A stretch of DNA of 64,000 nt, from contig JAFEVB010000015.1 in the NCBI GenBank assembly GCA_032629725.1, positions 930,001 to 994,000 of the forward strand. Direction: 5' to 3'. The position numbers and the translations under genes are program-made. This DNA is from Gremmenia infestans. Taxonomy: Eukaryota > Ascomycota > Leotiomycetes > Helotiales > Hamatocanthoscyphaceae. Positions 46,254 to 58,658 of this stretch are shown here, one piece after another (the first letter of the stretch is position 1; the number at the start of each line of letters is the position of its first letter). The notes below the pieces were generated by a model that was not told the DNA's origin, made no database searches, and saw only the letters and a list, made by a program, of their open reading frames with translations.

Positions 46254-46560
46254 AATGTCGATGTCGATTTTATATCAATGTGAATCTTTCCCTTCCTTGC
46301 CAGTGGTTGGTTGTAGTCAAGACTTGAATGTTACTTTTTCTGCGGAGAAGAAAAAACCGGCCCCCAGCGGCCGCAGCCGCCTTTCAACCGGGACGCGACT
46401 TGGCTTGGGCAAGAGCGGAGCGTGCTTCCATATCTTACAAGGGGTCTTTCCTATCAAATCCAATATCTACAAATGGCTAACAAGGATCGCAGCTATGTTA
46501 TTTGGCTGAGAAGTCAGATTTAGACTACGGCCTGAACTTGTTCATTAGAATAGTGGCACA
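46254..46560. promoter_or_regulatory. divergent promoter region (EFG1 / SEA4)
   Basis: Only 307 bp separate the two start codons, so the genes must share upstream sequence. It includes a NotI-like GCGGCCGC at about 46367. No specific factor site is claimed. Confidence 0.5.
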
Positions 46561-49500
46561 ATGGAGCGAAACGAGGGTATCATAAGATGGTCGCCAAACG
46601 CTTCACGGGACGAGTTTATGGTCCTGAACCTGAATCATAGGATCATTCAGCTATACGGAGCCAAAGGAAACGCCCAAGCAGGAAGCTTCGATTACGAAAG
46701 GCTTTCCAAACACAACGACTTCCCCGCTCTGAACACATATGATTGGTCACCAGCAATCCGAGGACTCGTGGCTTTGGGGACATCTCACGGAGAGGTCAAC
46801 CTGCTACGGGTTGACGATGACTCAAATGATCACTTTACCCTGCCCCTGACGCTCAAAAGATCCTGTCAGTCCGTGGCCTTCAACACCACTGGTCTTCTTG
46901 CAATCGGCCTGGATAGAATTCGGAATGATTCTTGTCTCAAAGTATGGGACGTAAACGAACGACTGGCTGACTGGGACGTCAAGAAACCGGGCTGGGGCGT
47001 AGGGAAGGAGAATAAGGAAGCCGAACCCATGAAGAAGCTGGAAGGTAGTGTGGCTGTCACGAGCGTCAGGTTTTTTGAGGATTCGCCCCAAACCCTAGTC
47101 ATTGGTATCAAGAATCAGAGCGTTCGCATCCATGATCTTAGAGGTTCGTATTCGGGACTTTTATTGGTTGGACTCATTGAATATTGACAGATTTAGATCC
47201 AAACTCGGCTGTAATAAATTTCCCGACGAGGTGCAACAACAATCTTGCAATCGACTATGATGATTGCAACTACTTCGCTTCATCATCTCTAGACCAGCCT
47301 GGACTGGTAGTTTGGGACCGCCGTGTCTCTGGACGTTCTTCAGCCTCTCCTATGTATTTGGAATCCTTTGACCAGGAAGAAATACCCTGGGGTGCGACTT
47401 TGAAACTAGATCGCGCTATTGAGGTTGAGAGGACCGTCCATATTAAACAGCTGAGATATTGCAGAGAGCACCGTGGGACCCTAGGCGTCCTATCGTCAGC
47501 TGGTCAGCTCCAAGTCATCAAAACAAACAAGGAATACATAGAGCCAGGATCTGTAGATGATATCCGCGGGAGCCCCAAACTACTGGAAGTCGAGAAGTCT
47601 TTTAGCTTGGAACATCCCTATTTTGACCCCGATCACAAACAAAGGCCCGAAGACCGTATTATCTCTTTCGATTGGGTGAATGTTGGTACTTCAGATCTTG
47701 ACCCTCGAGTTATAGCGTTGAGGGCAAATGGGAAATTCGAAATACTGCAGTTACCTTCCGCCACTGCGGGCCACCTGTCGCAATTATTACCTTGGGGTAC
47801 TCACCGCGGTAAGCTTTGCACTGTTCTAGCTTTCTGAAGTCGTCCTTTACTCATCATGATATAGATGGTCTGCCCTCGACGGCACTCCTAAATTTCAAGG
47901 ATCCAATTGAACAGGAAGCGACCATCGGCCCCTTATTTGCAGCTGCAGTGAAAGCCAACGCTCCTGTTTTTGGACCTGACGATTTCAGCTCGGCAGAAGC
48001 AATTCGGAAGTTAACGACTACGATCAAGAAAGCAGTACATTCAAAAGACAATCCTGTGATCGATCTACTGGCGCCAGCAGATCCGGCAATGCCTCAATCG
48101 TCGAAGTATTTGGGCGATAAGTTCTCAAAAGTCAGCATTGAATCTAAGACTGACAAGGACAGCCCTGGTAATATTGAATTGTCAGAGACAGGTGGCAGTA
48201 GGAGATCTCACTCCAGCACAAAGTTCCGTGACCGATCCCACTATTATACCTCTGGTACTTCTCCAGAAACAAAAACCAAGGGCGAGCTAATCGATACTAC
48301 CATGCTTCGCCGTGCCCTTAATGGTTACTTGTTTGATTGCAAGAAGAATTGGGAGCTCACTGCAGGCGATCAATGGCTGCAAGAGGTCTGGGAATGGATC
48401 TCAGGTAAGCTTCCTAGGCCCGTAAATATCATTTCTCTGACACCGTCACTAGACGCCGAAAACTCCGCGAAAGACGATGGAATGGTCTCAGGGTCTCTTG
48501 ACTTGAGCTATATGGGTGTTTACACTGTGTGGATGAACTCACTTGGTGAGAATATATGTCTGCAGTGGTGATAAAGAGACTGATTCTCTATAGGTGAAAA
48601 GGCAAAGTCTCGTCTCGTCGATGGTTCAATTATTCCCGATGATTCTCAATGGGAACGACTCATTGCTGGTATCAACAAACAAGCTGGACGCCGAGACTTT
48701 GAAGGTCCAAGCACGGAAAAGCCGCATCACCGACAGCTGTGCCTCTCAATGTGTGGCATGCTTAGATCAGCTACTGAACTGGAGGAGGATCTGAATGATC
48801 TGGTCAAGCAAGAGAAGTACACTAGGGCCGCTGCCTTGGCGCTCTTTGAGGGACTTGCAACTCGCGCTGTTGATATTCTCAAGATCGGCGGCACGGAGCT
48901 TCTTTTTGTAGCAATGGCGCTTGACATCAAACTCAAGAGCAACACCGCATTGGATCTTGGTGCAACAGAATGGACCAAGGCTCTCGATAGTCACCCTCAG
49001 ATGGCCCATGATCCATATCTCCGGGCCATATACGGCTTCATCACTACCGGAGATTGGTCATCTGTCGCAGACGAAGCTTCTCTACCACTCCGCAGTCGAA
49101 CTGGAGTTGTGCTTCGAAAGTTTGATGATGCCAAGTTGACAGATTGGCTCACAAAACAAATGGAGCAAGCAGTCAGCACAGGAGATATCGAGGGCATCGT
49201 TTTGGCGGGCATCACAGAAAATATGGTCGACATCCTAGCAAAGTACATTGAGAAGTTCATGGACTACCAGACCCCAATTCTCATCATGTCATTCTGCTAT
49301 CCTCGATATATCAGCGATGTTCGCTGCGGAGCGTGGCGTAAGAACTATCAGAACCTACTGCAACGAAACAAGAAGTTTATCCTGCGAGTTAAATTTGAGC
49401 AGCAATCTACAGCTAAGAGTCGTCTCCGCAATGGCAAGTCTGTCATCACAGCACCACCTCGACAAGTCACTATTCGGTGCTTGAACTGTGACGCTCAGTC

Positions 49501-49861
49501 TGCACACGACTTGTCAAATTCCACCGCGGCACCATCATCGACGCCTGGCCCATCAAGCACCACTGTCGATACTCGCAACCCCCTCACGGCTTCAGGCTAC
49601 AACGCTGGTCTCTGTTGTCCAAAATGTGGTTCCCATCTCTCTCGGTGCGCTGTGTGCATGGAGGTTGTGGGGGTTCCTCGCTCCGATCGCCCTGAGTTGT
49701 CGAATGATCCTGCCATTAGCCGCATGGCTAACTTCCCAACTTTCTGTCTCAAATGCAAGCATGTCATGCATATGGATCATTCGGTCGCTTGGTTCAGCCG
49801 CCATGTCGAGTGCCCGGTTCCTGAGTGTCGATGCCAGTGTAACGAGAGCACGCATCGTTAG
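46561..49861 (+). CDS. SEA4: SEA complex subunit SEA4 (Mios homologue, GATOR2)
   Basis: Exons 46561..47143, 47191..47808, 47865..48404, 48453..48545 and 48594..49861 give 1033 aa with consistent phases. The N-terminal half is a WD40 beta-propeller: IIRWSPNASRDEFMVL, NTYDWSPAIRGLVALGTSHG, DSCLKVWDVNERL, VAIGIKNQSVRIHDLRD-like and GLVVWDRRVSG. An alpha-solenoid follows (e.g. KYTRAAALALFEG). The C-terminus has the Mios-type zinc ribbon/RING: CLNCD, CCPKCGSHLSRCAVCMEVVG, FCLKCKHVMHMDH, and HVECPVPECRCQC. In yeast the SEA complex sits on the vacuole; the Sea2-Sea3-Sea4 part corresponds to GATOR2 and relieves inhibition of TORC1 in response to amino acids. The length and domain order are those of the family. 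Confidence 0.92.
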
Positions 49862-50328
49862 AACTAAGTTGAGATATCGCTTTTCTGCCGGTAGGAGTAT
49901 CTAGACTATCTCTTTTTTGTATCTGAAATATATAAAGCATGGCGTTGGAGGGGTATATGTATAAAGATGGTGTACGGGGGATGGATACGAGCTTCACTGT
50001 ATCATAGACACGTAATGAAGCAAATCTTGAAAGATGATTTGGCAAGGGACGACAGATCAAGGTCTTGTATTCCGATAAATAGGGCAAGCGCAAAGAGAAA
50101 AGAGGTTCTGAGGGAATAGTCACTTGTATACAGTTGGGGGTAATACGTGCAACCTAACCCATTTGGGTCATACTGAGGTTGAGATGATACTATGACATAA
50201 TTTTGTTACCATTCCATGCCATTTTAAACGTCTCTTAATCCTCACGCACAATGTTTATGGGGTGCTAGTCCAAGATTGCTAGATAACTCCAGCTAGTTGC
50301 TTTCCAGTGCATTGGAGCTTGTCTCATT
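49862..50328. other. convergent intergenic region
   Basis: 3' flanks of SEA4 and the transporter gene. No gene seen. Confidence 0.5.
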
Positions 50329-52322
50329 TTATCTACTTAACTTCTTCTCCCTAATATGAAGCGAAGATACCAAAGCGCAGATAATGAAAGCAATCGACAT
50401 TCCAAATGCAGAGTTTGTAGCCATTTGATAACACTTTCTCACCAGGACCCGAATCTGTGGCTCTAGCTTCTTGATGTAGTCCAGACTCTGCCTCACATGG
50501 TCAACAATCTCATCTGCCTCCTTCCCACTCTTCAAGCTAGCTCTCAGCCGTGTCCGGAGGCTCTGCTGCACCACTGTAGCAGATAAGCTGACGCCGGTCA
50601 CGCTGCCTAGGGAGCGGAAGAGATATGAGCAGGCAGTCGCAATGGCCTGATCTTTTGGATCCGCGTTCGCCAGAACACTGATCAGAGTGGCAACGACAGC
50701 TGACCCGGCCCCGAAAGCAGTGATTCCCATCCCAGCGACCATAGCCCAGCCAGAAGTAAACAAAATTCCCGAGAAAAGAAACACTACCACGGACCCAGTA
50801 ATAAATAGCGCAAAAGAGCATACAGTGAGCCAGTAATAGTGCCCAGTCTTCTGCATATAGAACCCGGCAAATAGAGAGCCGCTGACTGAGCATATCATAG
50901 CTGGGACCAGACGTAGACCGGCTGATGTAGCGGACATACCTTCAACAGCTTGGAAATACAACGGAATGTAAAAGATCAGGCCCATATGTGCACCAATCCC
51001 GAAGAAATTGCAGATGTAGGCGGGCAACAAGGAGCGTTCGAAAATGATATGCCCAGGCGCGAAGGGATGAGATGCCACCTTCATCTCGATGAAGATGAAA
51101 CCAGCAAACAGCGGGATAGAGAGGCAAGAACAGACTATGGCGACAGTATCAGACCAAGAGACGTTGCTGCCACGATCGAGACCGATGAGCAGGGAGAAGA
51201 CTGCGAGCACGAGACTAAAAGCGCCGAGGAAATCGACACGTTTAATCTTCTCGAGCCAGTGTGAGTGGTCGGTTCTGGGAAGGTCGAGGACGAAGTAGAC
51301 GGCCATTGTTGCGACGAAGCACATGGGGAATTGGCCTAGGAAAGCCCAGCGCCAGCCAATGGAATCTGCAAGGAAACCACCTAGAGGGGCACCGCCCGAG
51401 GCTCCGACGGCGTAGACAATGTTCATGTATCCTTGCCAAGAGCCTCGTTCTCTGAGGGGTACAATATCGCTAAATAGTATACTGACAACGGTAGTCACTC
51501 CACCACCACCAATTCCTGCGACCGTATTAGCCATGATTGACCCCTAGGATTCAGCTGATTCAGCTCACCTGCAAAGGCCCTTGCTGCAACAAGTTCTCCT
51601 AGATTCCTTGCCAGACCACACAATAAACAGCCTATACCAAAAACAATATACGCAAAAAGAAGCGCTTGTTTGCGTCCAAAAATGTCACTGAGTTTACCAT
51701 AAAGCGGCTGGAATCCGGTGAGGGTAAGAAAATATCTGTGACTCCATTAGCATCTTTGTTCCGGTCAAGTAGTGGTGCATGAGATACCTACGCAGTAGCA
51801 ATCCAACTGGTATTGTTCAAGGCGTTCAAATCACTCCCCATGCGAGCGTAGCTGCTTACGACGAGTGTCTGATCTGCTGCGCTCAACAAGATCTATATTA
51901 TTCTTATCAGCACTAATTCTCATTCGCTACATTTCCACAATACCGCGCTTGCGATATACATAAAAAGCGACATCAATTTACAATGTGTCAGGCGGAGCAA
52001 AACATGCAAAGCCGAAGATTATGAGTGCCGAATTTTGTGTCCAGCACATCATTACATGACGAATTGGAGTTCCTACACCAATAGAGACAGCCGGAAACAA
52101 AAGGTACATCTTCTGAGCAACTTTATGATTCCCTTCACCCCCCTCTTCGATCTCCCCCCTTTCCTCGTCCCGATCATCCCCCTTTGAGCACGAGCTACTG
52201 CTATTGACGTCCGTCCCCGGGGTGATAGCATCGCCAAGCGAGGGCTCAATTGCTTCTGGAACGTCTTTGCTCAAGAGCGATGTCCTCTCGTCTGGTTCCG
52301 GGTTGCCCTTTGAAGGTGGCAT
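50329..52322 (-). CDS. MFS transporter, vacuolar basic amino acid (Vba/Fnx1) type
   Basis: Exons complement 52077..52322, 51792..51892, 51569..51735 and 50329..51515 give 566 aa with consistent phases. After an 80-residue polar, acidic N-terminus come about 14 membrane segments, the DHA2 layout. Family landmarks: ILLSAADQTLVVSSYARMGS, LNNTSWIATA/YFLTLTGFQP, LYGKLSDIFGRKQALLFAYI (the MFS loop signature with GRK), LARNLGELVAARAFAGIGGG, and VPLRERGSWQGYMNIVYAVG. Yeast Vba1-3 and fission yeast Fnx1 move basic amino acids into the vacuole in exchange for protons. The N-terminus holds ERTSLL, a (D/E)xxxL(L/I) sorting signal typical of AP-3 cargo to the vacuole. DHA2 members also include drug exporters, so the substrate is inferred. 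Confidence 0.88.
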
Positions 52323-53069
52323 GTTTGACGAGGATTGTCAATTGAGCTCGGCGTGGGGAGGTAAAGCCGTTACTGCTATGTCAACATAGGTGATGAAGAG
52401 GATGGTGACATATATTTCAGATTTTTGGGACGAGATAATTGGTAGCCCAAATTTAGCCTCGTTGCTGGAGGTACGGGATCAAAAAGACCATCGGTGTCGG
52501 GATAGGGATAGGTATTCACGTATATAGTCACATGGTGGTCACATGACACTAACGCGGATGACTAAGCGGTGTCGAGGTCAAAACCTCCACGCCTTGTCAT
52601 CACACTTAGACTTAGACACCTAGAAATGCAACCAGATACCACCGTATACGATACAGAGTACTAGGCCGACCCAGTGCACTATGTGAAACCAACAATCGGC
52701 GTCAAATAAGGACGCTAGGTGAAATGGATAAGGACCAGTGGGGCGTATCTCTTACTCTACCTACCCCACGGATCTGTATGATGAAATGAAAGTCATTCAC
52801 ACAAAACTAGACTTCACATCTTACATCTTTCATTGCCTTCTATTAAAGGTACAATCTAAAGCAACTCAGATTCCATCCTGCAAGTCAGCAAAGCTACGTT
52901 ACAGCGAAAGATCCATTTTCTTCCCCTCGAAATATCCACCACCATGTATAAAACGCCGAGAGGCACAGAACCACGCCAGCAAAACCCAGAGGATATGGAA
53001 ACCATCCTTCATACTCCATAACAAACCAATCAGTAATAGTAAAAGTAACAATGTTTAATCAAAAGGCCT
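52323..53069. other. intergenic region between minus-strand genes
   Basis: Promoter of the transporter gene and 3' flank of the SNF2-family gene. No gene supported. Confidence 0.5.
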
Positions 53070-56000
53070 TCAGTCATCATCGTCGCTCTGTACACCGCTG
53101 CTGCCACCATTGGCAATTTGGGAATTATTGAAGGTCAGTTTCAACTTCCCACTCGAAGTCGAAGGCGGCATAGGAGTGCCAGCGCTGGTCGTAGGAGCCG
53201 TAGAACCGCCATTGCGGGAAGAAGAGTCGTCGAGATCACCAAGCTCGGGATGGTCATTCAGTTCGTCACGGATGCGAGATTCACAAGCATTCTAGATTCT
53301 GTTAGCATATGCCTCCACATTAGACATGTAAGTGAACTCACTTCAATTGCGACAGCATCAGTATATATCATGCTGCCATCGTCGTTGTACGTCTTCGCGT
53401 TAGTGCAAAGTAGCTGGATATCTCTCCTTAGGTCACCAAGACTTGAATACTCTTCTTTCTTGATCTTCTTCTCGATCATTTTCATCGAGATCGGAACTTT
53501 GATGAACTGATAATAGTCGGGGTAGTCTTTTTTGGAAGGTAATGCAACAAAAGGCCCAATTATAAGACGCCCACCTTCATCATCGTCCTCATCGTCATCA
53601 GACGCAGAATCGGATTCAAGCTTCATTAAAGCCTCGTAGACATTTTTGAGACTGCTCTGGAGCATGACTCGGTGCTTTGCATCACCGTTTGATGATGCAC
53701 CTTTGCCTCGACCTGGTGCAGGGCGCTTTCGTTTGGCTGGTGGTTCGTCATCGGGCTCCTCAGCCTTACGCTTGTCAACTTTTCCCATCTTGCGACCTCG
53801 TCCTTTCTTCGGTGTTGGCTCTACTTCCACTTCCACCTCCGGCTCTTCGGTGCCGCTCCGACTCCCCGCTGGTGAACTTTCAATGGAACCAGGGATCTGG
53901 CCTGCTCGCTTGAGCCTGTTCTGCTCACGGCGGTCTTTTCGCGCCTGCTTCCGAGCTGCTGCTGCTTCGGGGCTATCTTCATCGTCGTCAACAGCGTTGA
54001 GCCACTGTTCTTCGGTGAGCCCATCGTCGTACTTGACGCGAGTTCGCTCCCGAGCACCACGACCCTGGACTTCTTCCGGCTCATCGGAGATAGGGTTTCC
54101 ATCGGACATGTATATCTCAGGCAGCTCGCTCTCAGTCATGAGACGCGGCACATGCTTGCTCCCAGGAAGGGAGCCGTATGTGAGGTCCTTATTTCTCTCA
54201 GCATCCATCCTATCAAAAATTCCTTGCTCGTCAGGCCCGCGTGCTAAGATCTCGTTGAGTTCCAGGTCGTCCATTTCTTCCTGCTCCAGAGTCTCTGCAG
54301 CTTCAGCGGTTTCCAACATCACACGGAGCATGGCGTCACGATCCGTCTCTGAGGATTTGTTATCAAATCGACCGGCCTGAATAACCTTACCATCCATATC
54401 AAGCTTGTATTTAGCACGCTCCAAGATCTTCTCCTCAACTGAGTTCGAGCTTATCAAGCGCAAAATTCGAACTTCATTCTTCTGTCCGATACGATGTGCA
54501 CGATCTTGAGCTTGCAAATCTTGATGAGGATTCCAATCTGAATCGTAAATGATGACAGTATCGGCAGTTTGTAAGTTCAGACCGAGACCACCAGCACGAG
54601 TAGAAAGCAAGAACATGAAATATGGCGAATTTGGTGCATTGAACTCGCGAAGGAGCTCGGACCGGTCATCAGACTTTGTTGTACCGTCTAGTCGTAAAAA
54701 CTGAATTCCTCTATAACGTAGGAAGTCCTCCATAATATCCATGATTGCTGTCATCTGGAAGAACATCAGAACCCTGTGACCAGTCTGCTGGTATTTAGGT
54801 AAAACACGGTCGAGGAGTTCAAATTTTCCGGAAGTTCGCCACAATAAATCGTTGCTGGTGTTTAAAGGGTTCATTTGATTCTCCACCTCATCAAAAACAA
54901 AGGGATGGTTGCACAGCTTTCGCAATTGCATGATCATGTTGCTGAGACCACGAGCGCCAGTCTTTCCACCTTTACCATCACTGACAACCAGTTTGTTGTG
55001 CGTGACCATCTGCTTATACAGACGAGATTGCAAGGCAGAGAACTTGCATTTGATGACCTTCTCCGTTTTGTCAGGCAAGTCCTTCTCAACATCCTTCTTG
55101 AGACGACGGAGCAAGAATGGTCGTAAGACCTTGTGAAGACGGCGGATAACGAGAATTTGTTCTTCTTCAGTGAGCTCCATCTTATCTTGGCCACCAGTGT
55201 TTGCAAATGGTGTGTTGAACCATTCGTCAAAAGATTTGACGGATTTGAAGATCGTTGGGAGAACGAAGTTAAGTAGCGCCCAAAGTTCCGGGAGATTGTT
55301 TTGCAGTGGGGTACCGGTAAGAATTAGACGGTAGCGTGTGACATAGTACTGGGTCAAAGTGGCACTGAGTTTAGAAGACGAATTCTTCATTCGATGACCT
55401 TCATCAATAATCATGTGCACCCATTTGATCTTGCTGAGAACAGGTCTGTCTTTGATGATGTATTCGTAGGTTGTCAGAAGAACCTGGAAGTTACCATACC
55501 GAAGCTGCTGCTGCTGTTGCTTACGAGCTGTAGGAGGGCCTTTGTATACAACGCGAGAAATCGATGGCGCCCATTTTTCGAATTCCAGATTCCAGTTCGT
55601 CAGCGTACTCAAGGGTACAATAACCAAGAATGGCCCATTCTGTTTCTTCTTCTCGATGAGATAGGTAAGCAAACTGATCGTTTGAATGGTTTTCCCGAGA
55701 CCCATCTCATCGGCAAGAATTCCATTGAGATTATTGTTGTACAACGATATCATCCATTGAAGACCTTTCAATTGATATTCCTTCAATGTACCACCCACTA
55801 ACATATTAGGTTGTGCATTGACCTCTTCTTTGATGCGATGCGCAACAGCATAGTAGTCGATCTTCCGGGTGTCTTGCTCTTCTTCCTCCTCATCATCTTC
55901 CGATTCGTCTTGGAAATCACCAACATTATTGCCGTAATGCTCAGCGGCTTTTCGTTGTTGAGCTTTGACAGAGGCAGCGAGCTGTGACAAGAAACCGTCC

Positions 56001-57493
56001 GTCTGTCTAAGAAGATGCGTGATACGAGTATCCTTAGCCTGGTCTAGAAGTTTTAGGTAGGCCTCTTCATCGTTCGATTTCAAGGCTTGTAGACGTTGCT
56101 TGGCGGTACGCTCGATTCTCTTCTGCTCTTCCTTCTCGATATTCTGGTGCTGAGCTTGCATCATACGGCCAAGCTTCTGCATCTTCTGTCTTTGATTTGC
56201 AGCAGCCGTGTTGACCTCCCGAGCATGCGTAATAACCGTATGGAGATAATCCGAGTGTTTCTTCTTCTCCCGGCTCTCGCGAGCATCACGTTGTTGCTTC
56301 TCCAGCTTTTCGGTGATACGAGCCTCACGAAGCGACTGCTTCTTCATTCTTCGATATTGGCTGCGATTGGCAGTCATGGCAAGATTATCATATTGGATGA
56401 TCTGGCGGCCAACTCTTAGACGCATATTTCGCTGTTTCTCGGCCAAACCGAGCATCTTCATCTCAATTAAAGCCTTCCGTTTCAAGGTATCTTCCGGGGT
56501 GAGATCATCGCGCCGGACATCGAGGTGGGCCATATTTGCTGGAAGGGATTTTAACTCTGCCAATCTTGCGCTCATACGATTGTAAATGATCATTTCGCGC
56601 TCTTGCCGGAGCTTCTCCACGTCAACGCCAGATGGCATGATGCTAGGTATCATCGGACGCAAATGACGCGTCTTGTGTGCGGAATAGCTAATCGTATCCG
56701 AGAGGTGATCATAAGGGGACTTAAAATTGGTATATTCGTGATGCTTTGGTACAGCAACATCTTTCTCATTAGCAGATGGATCAGAACCGTTAGCCGTCGG
56801 CTTGTCAACACTTGATGCGGACGTTAAAAACCCTTGGTCGACAGCTGGAAAAGACTTCCTTTGTAGGGAGGCGAAGAGCTGCTGCTGAGTTGCTTGAGGA
56901 ATACCAATATTCTTGGAAAGGCACTTGAAGGCGTATATTTGATTTTTCAAAATACCCAGCTGCTCTGTCGAGAAGTATCCACTTCCAGCTGGAGCTGATC
57001 GCTGCACTCCACCTTTAGGTGCACCTGAAGCTGCCGTAGCAGATATAGCAGAAGGGCCAAGTGATGTCGCGGCTGGAGTTTGATTATTGATTGGTGCGGT
57101 ATTATTCGACCCCGGAGCAGTACGTGTACCATTCGCACCATTCGAAGGGGCGGTCGTGGCATTTTGTTGTTGTTGTTGGTTCAAATTTTGCTTCTGGGCG
57201 TAAGCGGCGGCCCTCTGTTGTTGAAAGGCCTGCTGTTGTTTAAGGGTGAGGAGCATCTGGTGGGCCTTTTGGAATTCGGGGTCCTGTTCCGACACGCCTG
57301 ACTCCTTCATCTGTTTGTACCTCTACTAGCCGTCAACAATAATCCGGGAACGGACGTGTTATGGGCAAGAAAGTAACACGCTGTGGGAGAGACTTACAAG
57401 CAATACATCCTTGACACTCTGCGGCTGTGCTTGTGTCGCGTTCCCTGACTGACCAGTTTGCTGGACCGCCGGAGCAGTCTGAACTGAAGCCAT
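53070..57493 (-). CDS. SNF2: SWI/SNF-type chromatin-remodelling ATPase (Snf2/Sth1, BRG1 homologue)
   Basis: Exons complement 57398..57493, 53342..57322 and 53070..53291 give 1432 aa. Domains in order: Gln-rich N-terminus; QLQ (about 150-185, FSTEQLGILKNQIYAFKCLS); HSA helix that binds actin-related proteins (about 330-400); SNF2 ATPase with Walker A DEMGLGKT near 567, DEGH box, and HSIINKE-like arch; helicase C lobe with DSDWNPHQDLQAQDRAHRIG near 970; SnAC region; a basic AT-hook-like stretch (PKKGRGRKMG, KRKRPAPGRGKG); and a C-terminal bromodomain (about 1255-1370) with the acetyl-lysine Asn in NAKTYN. The complex slides and evicts nucleosomes. The 50-nt last intron splits the bromodomain. 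SNF2 (SWI/SNF) versus STH1 (RSC) cannot be settled here; fission yeast Snf21 is a close model. Confidence 0.93.
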
Positions 57494-58658
57494 GCTAGGA
57501 GGCGCAATGTTTATTGAATGCTATATCCCTTTATGTCTCTATTGAGATGGCGTTCGGCGCATATCAGGAGGCAGCCTTGCGCATGAGGTCCGACGTGTAA
57601 AAGGAAGCCGGTGGTGCAGAAAATATAGGGGCGCAGGCAACGGCGGCGATTGAGGGTGTCTAAAAAGGTTCAAGACTGAGCTTACGGCGCGGTGGGAGGG
57701 GGGATCGCGTTGTTTCTGATGAAGATGCACAAGCTTGGCGCGTCCCGTGGGAGGACTTTGGAGATGTTGACGGGAGATGGAATGACTGAAGGATGGGATA
57801 GGGCGAGAGTTTGCCTGTAATTTGCCTGGGCGTGTATCAATGGCGCAGGCGGAGAGTTGCGGCAGCTGATAATGCCAAAGGTGGTTGTTGAAGTCTGTAG
57901 ACGAGGCTAATAGGGGGGCCTTTTTCGTTGCGTCGCGAACGAGGTTGAGATTCAAAGTTGTGGTTTTGCAGAGCTGGCTGACGAGCATGTTCTTTCCGGA
58001 ACTGGCTGGTCCCACTGGCACACTGGCCATAGCCATATCTTAGTCATCCAAGCTAACTAAGCGACTCCAATCAGCAATATTGTCACGTGACCGCTCCTAG
58101 ACTTTCAACAACTCTTGGGTGAAGATATATGGCGGAGTAAAACAGCACGTTATGAGTTCGTCAAGTCAATAATCATGTGCTACCTTAGATCACAGCTGCA
58201 ATTTGTTGTTCTTTGCAGCGAAAGCAGGCCGAATTTGCAGGACTTACCTTACTTAACACCTATTTTTAGGTACCTTACTTAACTATTAACTTACTGTATA
58301 ATCCTTTCCAAATGAATAGCGCTGTTATATCTACAAAATATATTGGTAAATACTAGGCTGACAGTTACCATATCAGATACAGTAGTTTCCTTTTATTAGA
58401 ATTTGACAGCCTGGCCCATCACTATTATTTCTCTTGAGAGCAGCGCATTTGCCGAACCTGGTCACCGGAGTGTCAATTATACCAAACAAGCTTTGAGCTT
58501 TCATCAAGTTTCCTTCTTTCTCAGCAACCTTCGCAAGTCTCTTGAACATACATCTTCATTTCCCAGGAGAAACAGGCGGCACGTTCTGGAATTAGAGTGA
58601 CCTAAGCATTTCGGAGCGTTCCTTTCAAATTCTCTCACTTTTCGCTGGCTTTCCTACG
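57494..58658. promoter_or_regulatory. divergent promoter region (SNF2-family / LDAH)
   Basis: The part near 57540-58036 is probably SNF2 leader and holds a 165-codon upstream open frame on the minus strand (see findings). The part from about 58200 to 58400 is A/T-rich with repeated GGTACCTTACTTAAC-like units. Confidence 0.45.
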
